Of a stretch of 50,462 nucleotides of DNA, positions 6,764-13,542 are shown piece by piece. Under the pieces are notes generated by a model that saw nothing but the letters and a program-made list of their open reading frames with translations, was not told where the DNA came from and ran no database searches. The position numbers were made by a program, and so were the translations under genes. Position 1 is the first letter of the stretch. Every line of letters begins with the position of its first letter. The DNA comes from a virus. The DNA is taken from positions 1 through 50,462 of the IMG/VR virus record IMGVR_UViG_3300035670_000309; one strand, given 5' to 3'.

Positions 6764-8242
6764 TCACATCATGGATTTAAGAGTTGTGTTAAGGCGCTGT
6801 AACGCCTCGGAGATTTCAGCTTCCCGCTGATCACTCCCCCCAACATCCCGTTGCGAGGATTTGAGCGCCGCCACTATTGCTTTCGCAGCGGACGCGGTAA
6901 AAGAGGCACCGTCCCGAAGCGCGGCCTCAAGCTGGCGTTCGGTCAGGACAGAAATTTCATCCACTCGAAACGACTTACCAAACGGGCTTTCGCGGTCCAT
7001 CTTGCGGTAATACCGTTCGATATTTGCGATGACCCCGGCCCGGTCAGAGTCTGGGATATCTACGCCACCCCGTGCGCCACGCATGGCGGCAGCGGCGGCA
7101 AAGACGGCACGGGGGACGGCCTTCAATTCGCCGTCGATCACGTCCGCGATGCCCAATTTGTAGGCACCGAAATTCTCGTCATTCTCGGAATCGTACCAGA
7201 GGAAGGCGTTGCGGTATTCGTCGCTCGGCTCCTCTTGGGAGTCAGACCATTCGCGCACACGGCGCTCGGCGGCTACACCGTCCCACGGGCGACTCTCATC
7301 GGCAAGCGGAAGATCCTGATACGGGACCACGGTCTTCATGCCAGTGATCTTTGCTGCGGTATTCATCGGGATCGTTACCAGCGAAATTTCATAGAGGGTC
7401 ACCGCTTTCAGCTTGCGCACCCCGTTTTCAAATTCGCTGTCATCGGGAACGTAACCGATGGACATTTCTGAAATAGACCCAACGCGCATTTGCGGAATAA
7501 CGCGCTTGGTAACGAAATCGTCAGCTTTCGGGAGGATCCCCTTGACGTAAAGGCCAATCGAATCCTCGCGCATTTCAACGAAAGATCCCACCGGCTCATG
7601 ATGCTTATGCTGCCAGAGGATCGGCAGTAGCTTCCGGTAATCGGTGCCCATGATCGGGGTTGCGTTCTGCGCAAGATTAAGCAAGGTGGCCTGATACGCG
7701 CCCTGTTCCACCACGTCGCCACCACGGTCCACGTTTCCGAAAGTGCTGGCATACCCTTCGAACACCCAGAATTCACGCTCCTCGGTCAGCGCCTTCAGTT
7801 CGAAAGAAAACGTGGTGAAATTCTTACGCATTCCGGCACCCTCTGAGCCACTTACCGAGATATTACCATCATCTTCTGTAATATCAATTGATTTTGCCTC
7901 GTCTATCTTGTCAAGCTCTTTTGTTTTTCTTTCGGCCCACGCTTTTCCGGGATCGCCACCCCAGAGAAGCCACGCTATCAGGCCGTTAGACGGATAGCCC
8001 GGCTCTCCTTCGCGGAAGCCATCTGCCTGCTTATCCACTTCATGCCGCGCAAAGAAAGAGCGCATCCTGCGCACGGTCGAGGCTGAAAGCTCCTGCCGAT
8101 TGACAAGCTGACGAGCGCGGGCAATCCCTACATCAGTCCCGCCACGCCCATGTTCGCGACGAAACTCAAGTCCGCGCTCTGCCGCCTTCTGCATTTCAGC
8201 GGTCGGCTTCAGGTCAATCTCTTGTCCGCGATAGGCAGCCAT
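6764..8242 (-). CDS. HK97-type prohead protease with extra N- and C-terminal domains
   Basis: A 492-residue protein, about twice the usual protease length, in three parts. Residues 1-110 form a helical domain (VGIARARQLVNRQELSAS, SNGLIAWLLWGGDPGKAWAE) found in other phage head proteins. Residues about 155-320 are the U35 prohead protease: FWVFEGYASTFGNVDRGGD, the His-bearing ILWQHKHHEPVGSF and the Ser-bearing VGSISEMSIGYVP. Residues 320-430 (RVREWSDS, NAFLWYDSENDENFGAYKLG, GVIANIERYYRKM) are a further common fusion domain. It matures the capsid by removing the delta domain. An internal ATG at about residue 138 could give a shorter product. Confidence 0.9.
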   Translation of the reverse strand: MAAYRGQEIDLKPTAEMQKAAERGLEFRREHGRGGTDVGIARARQLVNRQELSASTVRRMRSFFARHEVDKQADGFREGEPGYPSNGLIAWLLWGGDPGKAWAERKTKELDKIDEAKSIDITEDDGNISVSGSEGAGMRKNFTTFSFELKALTEEREFWVFEGYASTFGNVDRGGDVVEQGAYQATLLNLAQNATPIMGTDYRKLLPILWQHKHHEPVGSFVEMREDSIGLYVKGILPKADDFVTKRVIPQMRVGSISEMSIGYVPDDSEFENGVRKLKAVTLYEISLVTIPMNTAAKITGMKTVVPYQDLPLADESRPWDGVAAERRVREWSDSQEEPSDEYRNAFLWYDSENDENFGAYKLGIADVIDGELKAVPRAVFAAAAAMRGARGGVDIPDSDRAGVIANIERYYRKMDRESPFGKSFRVDEISVLTERQLEAALRDGASFTASAAKAIVAALKSSQRDVGGSDQREAEISEALQRLNTTLKSMM

Positions 8243-8243
8243 A

Positions 8244-8300
8244 TCACTTGCCCCGGATCAGTTTGCACAGAATGCAACGGCGGATGATTTTTCGGATCAT
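8244..8300 (-). CDS. Possible 18-residue leader peptide
   Basis: A very short reading frame, MIRKIIRRCILCKLIRGK, fills the gap between the MuF-like gene and the protease gene. Its ATG overlaps the MuF stop as ATGA, and its stop lies one base before the protease start. It is strongly basic. It may only carry ribosomes across the gap (translational coupling) rather than make a useful peptide. No protein-level evidence is possible from sequence. Confidence 0.25.
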   Translation of the reverse strand: MIRKIIRRCILCKLIRGK

Positions 8301-9160
8301 GGAGACACCTCATAGACGGAAAGGCAGCGGCAGTTACAGATGATTGATGCCGGAGCGCCAAATAACCCATCGGCGGGGAATCGCAGACGGTACCCACCCA
8401 CGCTAAACTTTTCCTCATTCAGCACTTTTTGACGATTGGCCGCGACGTGCGACGGTCTAACGCGACGGTCCCCTTGCGTCACCCATGTTTTCGTCGTCTG
8501 ACGTTCAGGACCAACAGCACGATAAACGGGCGGAGCGCCTTCCAGTCTAGTGCGTCTACTGCTAAGGGCAGACGGAACCTTGCCGCTCATAGCTTCCGAG
8601 ACGATGTATTTTGTGGATTCCGCACCGACCTGCGTTTCAGTGGTCGAAATAGTCGGAACGCGGGCCATCATCTTTCGCAAAAGGTAGGTCGCAGCAAGGG
8701 CGGCAATCGATGCAAGGTCTTGGTCCTCGCTATCAATCCGCGCTTGCGCCAAAGCCTCGCGCATTTCCCGGTCTGTCGTGGCTGTGATGATATCAGCGTC
8801 TTCCTGCGACTTGTCCAGCGCCCACGCGCCTAACGCCTCATCGATCAGGTCGTTAAGCTCCCGCTCTTCGTCGGCGGTCAGATCGGCCTTTGTCGCCCAA
8901 CCCTGAAAAGACTTGGCCCCGGACGCAAGCGCGACGTCCTGCCGGAAAGCTTTCTGGCACCTGCGGAATTGCACCCTAAGCGCGGCTTCCCAGTCATCGC
9001 GGTAACTTTCGGCCCCCGGCGACGAACCAGACCGGGCCACAGCGCGCCGGTATTCGTCCGCCTGCGCTCGAAAAAGCTTGCGAATCTCAGGCGAAAAGAC
9101 GCGCTCTAGGCGCAGCTTCTTGCGCAGGTCATCCGCAGCGATTTGCGCAATGGTTGGCAT
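8297..9160 (-). CDS. Phage Mu gpF/SPP1 gp7-like head morphogenesis protein
   Basis: A 287-residue protein. The N-terminal 150 residues are long charged helices (KLFRAQADEYRRAV, ELNDLIDEALGAWALD). The C-terminal third has the MuF signature, ending ASIICNCRCLSVYEVSP after VTQGDRRVRPSHVAANRQ. MuF-type minor head proteins travel in the capsid, bind near the portal and may leave with the DNA. It starts at the base where the portal gene stops and continues into the protease region, the standard order. Confidence 0.85.
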   Translation of the reverse strand: MPTIAQIAADDLRKKLRLERVFSPEIRKLFRAQADEYRRAVARSGSSPGAESYRDDWEAALRVQFRRCQKAFRQDVALASGAKSFQGWATKADLTADEERELNDLIDEALGAWALDKSQEDADIITATTDREMREALAQARIDSEDQDLASIAALAATYLLRKMMARVPTISTTETQVGAESTKYIVSEAMSGKVPSALSSRRTRLEGAPPVYRAVGPERQTTKTWVTQGDRRVRPSHVAANRQKVLNEEKFSVGGYRLRFPADGLFGAPASIICNCRCLSVYEVSP

Positions 9161-10491
9161 CAGGTCAGAGCCTCATTTTCAGGCAGAGCCGGGGCCGTCT
9201 GATAGTCTGCCTCGTCGTCTGTGTACAAATCTGTACCGACCGGTACAAGATTGGCCGGTTGATACAGAACGTTTCCACCTTGGATCGGCTCGCGGCCCGG
9301 CAGCAGGGAACGCATCTCGTTTACGGTTTCAATGCCAAGGGTCCGCCGCTTCTCCAGCTCATCCAGCATACGGGACCGAAGCGCGGTAATCTGTTCCGGG
9401 TCGTATGTCAATGACCATTGACGCGGATCCAACCCGAACCGGGGCAGGAGCGCCAGACCAAGCCCAGACATAAGCGCCTGATATACTGGGAGCGCGGCGT
9501 TATCGTAGAAATGATAGGTCGCTGTCTCCATGTTATTGAAAGTGCTGGCGTCTGTTGAGATCAGCGGCAGTGGAATCTTATATCGCTGATAGATGGCGCG
9601 CCCCGCAATGGCGTCTAGCTCCGCAAAATCCATGTCGCGGTTGTTCTGGCCGAACTCCTGAAACGTGACGTCAGTTCCAGAGACGCCAGTCACCCGACCA
9701 GCGTTTGACGCGCCGGAAACCTGCTCATTGAGGGCCCGGATGCGCTCGCGAAGCTCCTCCTGCGTTGGGTCGTCCCCAAAAGTGGCAACAAGTGTCAGCT
9801 TTCCGCCGTTTTGCAACAGAGAAAGGTTATGAACACGGGCCTGAATCTGCTGTTTCGCCTCCAAGAGCGCGGCCTGAAGGGGGCTGTCTGAATACCAGTT
9901 GTCCGCCCGAGACGAAAAAGAGCGAATGCGGAAAAACTCTTTCAGGCTGCCGTCGAGATATCGGGCCATCCGGTCACGAATGTCACGCCGGTAAGTGCCT
10001 GCGCCCTCGCCAATGGTGACCATATACATGGTCGGATAACGGCTGTAACCGTCGCCGGATGGCGTCACGTCAAACGGCTTGATCGCGTAAATCTCTGACG
10101 GTCTGGAGCGGATGTTGCCGATCATCGCTCCGTGGCTGTCGCCGGTCAGCAGGTAATGCGCTGCCAAGGATTTGATGAACTGCTCCCGCGTATCGAACGG
10201 GTTTGGGCGCTCTAAAAACGCGCAAGGCTCGGAACTTTCGACGAATTTACCATCCGGCCCCATCAGGACGGGCGGAATTGCTTTGACTGCGTCCGAGATC
10301 AGATCAACCGCGCTGGCAACGCTGGCGACGGTCGCATAAAACCGCATCGCGTCCGTGTATCCAAGATATCCGCCGTTGCCGCTCAGGATGTAGTCGAGAA
10401 ACGGAGAGCGCCCGGAAGGAATGCCAACTGGCACAATCTGTTTCAGCTGAACCGGCGCTTCAGTTTTGCGCCCAAACGGCCAAAGTTTCAT
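9160..10491 (-). CDS. Portal protein, HK97 type
   Basis: A 443-residue protein of normal length for the HK97 portal family. Features include the N-terminal FYATVASVASAVDLISDAVK helix, PCAFLERPNPFDTREQFIKS, the AYHYLLTGDS-like segment HYLLTGDSHGAM, EEFR-like stem residues near DGSLKEFFRIRSFS, and GRAIYQRYKIPLPLIS followed by LLPRFGLDPRQWSLTYDPEQ. It forms the dodecameric channel at one capsid vertex that takes up DNA from terminase. It lies between terL and the MuF-like gene. The acidic C-terminus ends at residue 443. Confidence 0.92.
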   Translation of the reverse strand: MKLWPFGRKTEAPVQLKQIVPVGIPSGRSPFLDYILSGNGGYLGYTDAMRFYATVASVASAVDLISDAVKAIPPVLMGPDGKFVESSEPCAFLERPNPFDTREQFIKSLAAHYLLTGDSHGAMIGNIRSRPSEIYAIKPFDVTPSGDGYSRYPTMYMVTIGEGAGTYRRDIRDRMARYLDGSLKEFFRIRSFSSRADNWYSDSPLQAALLEAKQQIQARVHNLSLLQNGGKLTLVATFGDDPTQEELRERIRALNEQVSGASNAGRVTGVSGTDVTFQEFGQNNRDMDFAELDAIAGRAIYQRYKIPLPLISTDASTFNNMETATYHFYDNAALPVYQALMSGLGLALLPRFGLDPRQWSLTYDPEQITALRSRMLDELEKRRTLGIETVNEMRSLLPGREPIQGGNVLYQPANLVPVGTDLYTDDEADYQTAPALPENEALT

Positions 10492-10557
10492 TGCTGATAT
10501 CCTGATTTACGTCTAGGCGCTGTGTAATATCGCACGGAATTTTGATCTTGACAACGA

Positions 10558-12000
10558 TCAGGCCACGGCGAACGTTTTCTTGCCGGATGTAGATAGCATA
10601 TCATTAATGGCGTCGATCATTGGGTCGATCTGGTCGTCGTGTGCATGGCTATCGTCTGCTGAAAATGCCTCGCACTCAGCTACAAAATCAGACAGCCATG
10701 GCGCTGATTCAGGGATACATACGTAACCAGACTGGATGAATGGCGTCACATCCATAACGCGGGTCAACTTGTCAGTGTTCCTCTGCTGGGCCTTTATCGG
10801 AATCTTCGCTTCTCTCTTTATCTCCTGAATCAGCCCCGTACCGCTTGCCTTATCCTCGACGATCATTTGACGCAACCGGCCTGAGTGCGAAGCATTTATC
10901 GCAGAATGCTTCGCCCAAAAAGCCTTTGCGTTAACCTTCAGGTCTGGGGCTTCCCACTTTCCGCGCAGCAGGTCGAGAAGGTAAATCTTCCCATCCTCTC
11001 CAAGCCCCCAGCACTCGAAAACGCTGTAATCGTTGCGCTCTTTCGTTTTTTGGGCGGTATCTGCGAAAATCTTTCTGAATTTGATGACCGGCGGAATAGC
11101 GTATCTTCCGAACCACTGCCCTTTGATCAGGCCACCACCAAGCGCGGACGGTCGCTGTTGAAACTGCCCGGCCACCGCGTGAGAGCCCATGATTTTCTTG
11201 TCTCGGTCCACGACTTCTCGCGGAAATCTCTCCGGGAAAAGAAGCTCACCATCCTCCTTACGCGGATCTTCAAACCCGATAGACGTGACGCATTTACGCG
11301 ACGGTTCAAATTCCATCGGCAGGCAAAGATGCTCGTATCCAAAATCATCAGACAGGATCACGCCGGAAACGTCGCGCTCGGCAAGCCGCTGCATCACAAT
11401 CACGATTGCCGAATGCTCCGGCGAAACGAGTCGCGTGGTCAGCGTGTCGCGGAAAATGCGTTCTGCCTCACGCAATGCCGCCGGGCTGTATCCGTCCTCA
11501 ACCGATAGGGGGTCATCCCAGATGATCCGATCACCGCGGCGGCCCGTCATAGACCGCACCGCGCAAGCCTGCCGGAATCCGCTCGATGTGTTCTCGAAAT
11601 TCATCTTCTGGTTATTGTCGCCACGCAGTTCCAGAGGCCAATGCTTCTGATACCAATCGCTTTCGATGAGGCGGCGCATTTTCAAGCTATCGCGCACAGC
11701 AAGAGATTGCTCGTGCGATGCCCCAATAAAACGCTTCGTCGGATTGATCGTCCATTCCCACGCGGGCCAGTAAACCGAGACGGCGGACGACTTAGACGTT
11801 CCGGGAGGGATGTTAATCAGTAAGCGCTTGATTTCACCACGGGTAACGGCCTCAAGATGCTCAGCCAGCGCGTCCATGTGCCAACCATGCACATAAGGCA
11901 TCCCCGGATCAATCTGCGGCCACGCTTGACGCAAAAAATCGATCAGGTGCCGTTCGCAAAGCTCTTTTTCGCACGCATCAAAATCAGACTGTGTCAGCAT
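10558..12000 (-). CDS. terL: Terminase large subunit
   Basis: A 480-residue packaging motor protein. The ATPase domain has a Walker A variant at about residues 64-71 (INIPPGTSKS) and a Walker B at RIIWDDPLS. The nuclease domain has an acidic strand FADTAQKTKERNDYS, the segment MIVEDKASGTGLI and a C-terminal HAHDDQIDPMIDAI. These are the metal-binding acids of the RNase H-like nuclease. The start overlaps the small-subunit stop region by 17 bases. It cuts and pumps DNA into the prohead. The type of DNA end it makes cannot be read from this sequence alone. Confidence 0.95.
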   Translation of the reverse strand: MLTQSDFDACEKELCERHLIDFLRQAWPQIDPGMPYVHGWHMDALAEHLEAVTRGEIKRLLINIPPGTSKSSAVSVYWPAWEWTINPTKRFIGASHEQSLAVRDSLKMRRLIESDWYQKHWPLELRGDNNQKMNFENTSSGFRQACAVRSMTGRRGDRIIWDDPLSVEDGYSPAALREAERIFRDTLTTRLVSPEHSAIVIVMQRLAERDVSGVILSDDFGYEHLCLPMEFEPSRKCVTSIGFEDPRKEDGELLFPERFPREVVDRDKKIMGSHAVAGQFQQRPSALGGGLIKGQWFGRYAIPPVIKFRKIFADTAQKTKERNDYSVFECWGLGEDGKIYLLDLLRGKWEAPDLKVNAKAFWAKHSAINASHSGRLRQMIVEDKASGTGLIQEIKREAKIPIKAQQRNTDKLTRVMDVTPFIQSGYVCIPESAPWLSDFVAECEAFSADDSHAHDDQIDPMIDAINDMLSTSGKKTFAVA

Positions 12001-12397
12001 CGGACTTCGCCGCCATGATTTCGCGAAGGGCTTCAGACGATAGAGCCTTAGCGTCGATCACAGGAGCGGGCGACATGCTCTTATCGCTGCTGGTGTGGTC
12101 GATCTGGCGCTTATCGCTCCACTCGTCCGGGGCCGCGTTCTTCAGTGCGAAAATGCGGGCAGTGACCATAGGGCCCACCTCAGACCCGAGCAAGCCGCGC
12201 TCAAGGCATTCTGTCCTGCAACCCTGAGCAATCTTTACCGCGTCCGAAAATTCAGGGTGATTAGACATCCATTCGTTGATCGTTGACTTGGCAACGCGCA
12301 AATGACCGGCAAAAGCAGTCAGAGAAAGACCCTCAGACATGAACTCAATTACGGCCTCGCAATACTTAGGATCGTACTTAGTCGGCCTACCTGCCAT
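11984..12397 (-). CDS. terS: Terminase small subunit
   Basis: A 137-residue DNA-recognition subunit. It begins MAGRPTKYDPKYCE, the usual start of terminase_5-like small subunits, followed by a helix-turn-helix (GLSLTAFAGHLRVAKSTINEW). The middle has GPMVTARIFALKNAAPDEWSDKR and the C-terminus LSSEALREIMA binds the large subunit. The start at 12397 is preferred over the upstream ATG at 12421 because AAGGAGG lies 7 bases before it. It is the first gene of the late block, just downstream of a long non-coding region. Confidence 0.9.
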   Translation of the reverse strand: MAGRPTKYDPKYCEAVIEFMSEGLSLTAFAGHLRVAKSTINEWMSNHPEFSDAVKIAQGCRTECLERGLLGSEVGPMVTARIFALKNAAPDEWSDKRQIDHTSSDKSMSPAPVIDAKALSSEALREIMAAKSDADTV

Positions 12398-12421
12398 GTC
12401 AGCCTCCTTGCTGATACACAC

Positions 12422-13020
12422 TTTCGTTAGTGTATAACATGACGCATCAACAGGACAGACGTTTATGCGCCCGCGCTTGATGAATTAGGTTTTCTGTGCC
12501 ATAAAAGAGTTGGGGCCAGCCGCTGCAAACGGTCTGGCCCCGAGACTGCGGTTACTGGGAGAATTCCCGCAGTTGTGATGCTGAATATGTACCAGATGGT
12601 ACGGATCAAGTCAACATCATCTGATATTCCCCCCAACTGTTACCGGGTCAGCCCTCAAAACCGGATATCTCATCGGGAAGGACCCCCGCCCCTGTCTGGT
12701 TGCCCAATCGCGCCAGACGAGAATGCAGGCATATGAACGGCACGAAGTATAGTACCCACCTATCAGGGGATATTTGATAGAGCCGGGACGGCTGGCCCAC
12801 GTAACGGGTACCTGCTGGATAGGTGAGTGGAATAAGATTGGCCCTCAGCGCGTTGCAGGCCCTGTTATTGGGGATGCCGGGATACGCGGGGGTCTTCTAT
12901 TGTCTAATGGGATGTAGTGCGCCAATAGGTTGAAACAATTTGTAATTGCTCAATCAGACGATTAGCATTGATTGTATTTATCAGATTAATCAAATATGCC
13001 TCTGCGATGAATACGCAGTC
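12422..13020. other. Non-coding region with dense inverted repeats, possibly a structured RNA
   Basis: No gene is credible in these 600 bases. The part from 12512 to about 12830 is packed with pairing elements. These are an 8-bp GGGGCCAG/CTGGCCCC stem (12512-12541), a CTGCGG/CCGCAG hairpin (12545-12571), the palindrome GTACCAGATGGTAC (12589-12602), a GTCTGG/CCAGAC stem (12694-12718), and a fold closed by CACCTATC (12757-12764) and GATAGGTG (12818-12825). That fold contains CTATC/GATAG and AGCCG-GGA-CGGCT (12781-12793). A further CTATTG/CAATAG pair and an AT-rich stretch (12940-13010) with TTGATT/AATCAA follow. The pairing could serve an RNA on either strand, or DNA-level functions such as packaging or origin sites. 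Confidence 0.5.
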
Positions 13021-13030
13021 GATCCCAAGC

Positions 13031-13060
13031 AAAAAGCCCCACCTTTCGGAAGGGCTTTCT
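13031..13060 (-). terminator. Intrinsic terminator
   Basis: On the minus strand AAAGCCC-T-TCC, a GAAA loop and GG-T-GGGGCTTT form a hairpin followed by a run of five T. It lies about 40 bases downstream of the promoter at 13098-13126, so that promoter could make a short RNA of about 60 nucleotides unless the terminator is passed. The plus-strand reading ends in TTTCT and is weaker. Confidence 0.7.
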
Positions 13061-13097
13061 GATCAACACGGAGAGAAGGAAAAGAGGAGGTGAGAAC

Positions 13098-13126
13098 ACT
13101 CTATTGATTTCTGTCTGGGGAGTCAA
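13098..13126 (-). promoter_or_regulatory. Sigma70-like promoter before the late block
   Basis: The minus strand has TTGACT (13126-13121), exactly 17 bases, and TAGAGT (13103-13098). It is the best promoter in the 900-base non-coding region and points toward the terminase and late genes. Two operator-like repeats lie immediately upstream of its -35 element and a terminator lies shortly downstream, an arrangement suited to regulated or antitermination-dependent late expression. Confidence 0.55.
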
Positions 13127-13237
13127 CCTGTCTTTACCAAAAATCGCGAGTAACCGCATGTGGCGGCGTATGCAACACTACCTGTCGTTACCCTCCAAAT
13201 CGCCGGTAACCGCATGGGAACCATTGCAACCCGCTGA
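13127..13237. repeat. Two imperfect ~55-bp direct repeats with internal dyads
   Basis: Two units start at CCTGTC (13127 and 13181). Each holds TTACC, then AAATCGC, then GTAACCGCATG, then GCAAC. In the second unit GTTACC and GGTAAC form a 6-bp inverted repeat about 13 bases apart; the first unit has a weaker version. They abut the -35 element of the promoter at 13098-13126. The GTTAC half-site is shared with the early operator at 29432. Probably protein-binding sites, inferred from layout. Confidence 0.5.
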
Positions 13238-13326
13238 TTTGCTTGGGTAATTCGTCGCTTTGATCTCACAATCTCGCGACGGGCCGGACATCGGCCCAAA
13301 TCAGAGAGATTTTACTTCAGGCCCGA

Positions 13327-13542
13327 CTACTTAGCGCCGGTGATAGGATCTTTTTTCGAGGCGCTTTCAGCCCGCGCAATTTCCAACGCCAGACCGTTAG
13401 CGGCAACAACACCCAGCCCGACATAGCCCAGCTTAGAGGCATCTTCCGGCGCAATATTACCATCAACAGAGGCATTCAGAACCCGGTGCAGGGTGTTCGC
13501 AACGTCGCGGGTCTGGTCGTGCATTTCCCTGAAATCGTTCAT
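13327..13542 (-). CDS. Small protein coupled to the TnpB-like gene
   Basis: A 71-residue protein, MNDFREMHDQTRDVANTLHR followed by a small-residue helix (GYVGLGVVAANGLALEIARA). Its ATG overlaps the stop of the TnpB-like gene as ATGA, so the two are almost surely co-translated. No family was recognised. The middle hydrophobic stretch is too polar for a clear membrane helix. A GGGCCG-ATGT-CCGGCCC hairpin without a T-run lies about 40 bases past its stop. It is the last gene of the leftward early block. Confidence 0.6.
   Translation of the reverse strand: MNDFREMHDQTRDVANTLHRVLNASVDGNIAPEDASKLGYVGLGVVAANGLALEIARAESASKKDPITGAK

Noticed and set aside
5818-6780. Long open frame on the plus strand opposite the major capsid gene (320 codons)
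   Set aside because: It is a shadow of the GC-rich capsid gene; the protein has no family-like features and there is no promoter or ribosome site.
8209-8418. Minus-strand frame overlapping the MuF-like C-terminus
   Set aside because: It overlaps a gene with a clear MuF signature in another frame, and its own product has no features.
9223-9250. Palindromic TGTACCG/CGGTACA cluster inside the portal gene as an operator
   Set aside because: It lies within the coding end of the portal gene and has no promoter elements beside it; likely chance.
13104-13250. Short plus-strand frame through the direct repeats (from TTG 13104, about 48 codons)
   Set aside because: The AGGAGG upstream is 13 bases from a TTG, no ATG is well placed, and the repeats sit against a good minus-strand promoter; a non-coding role fits better.
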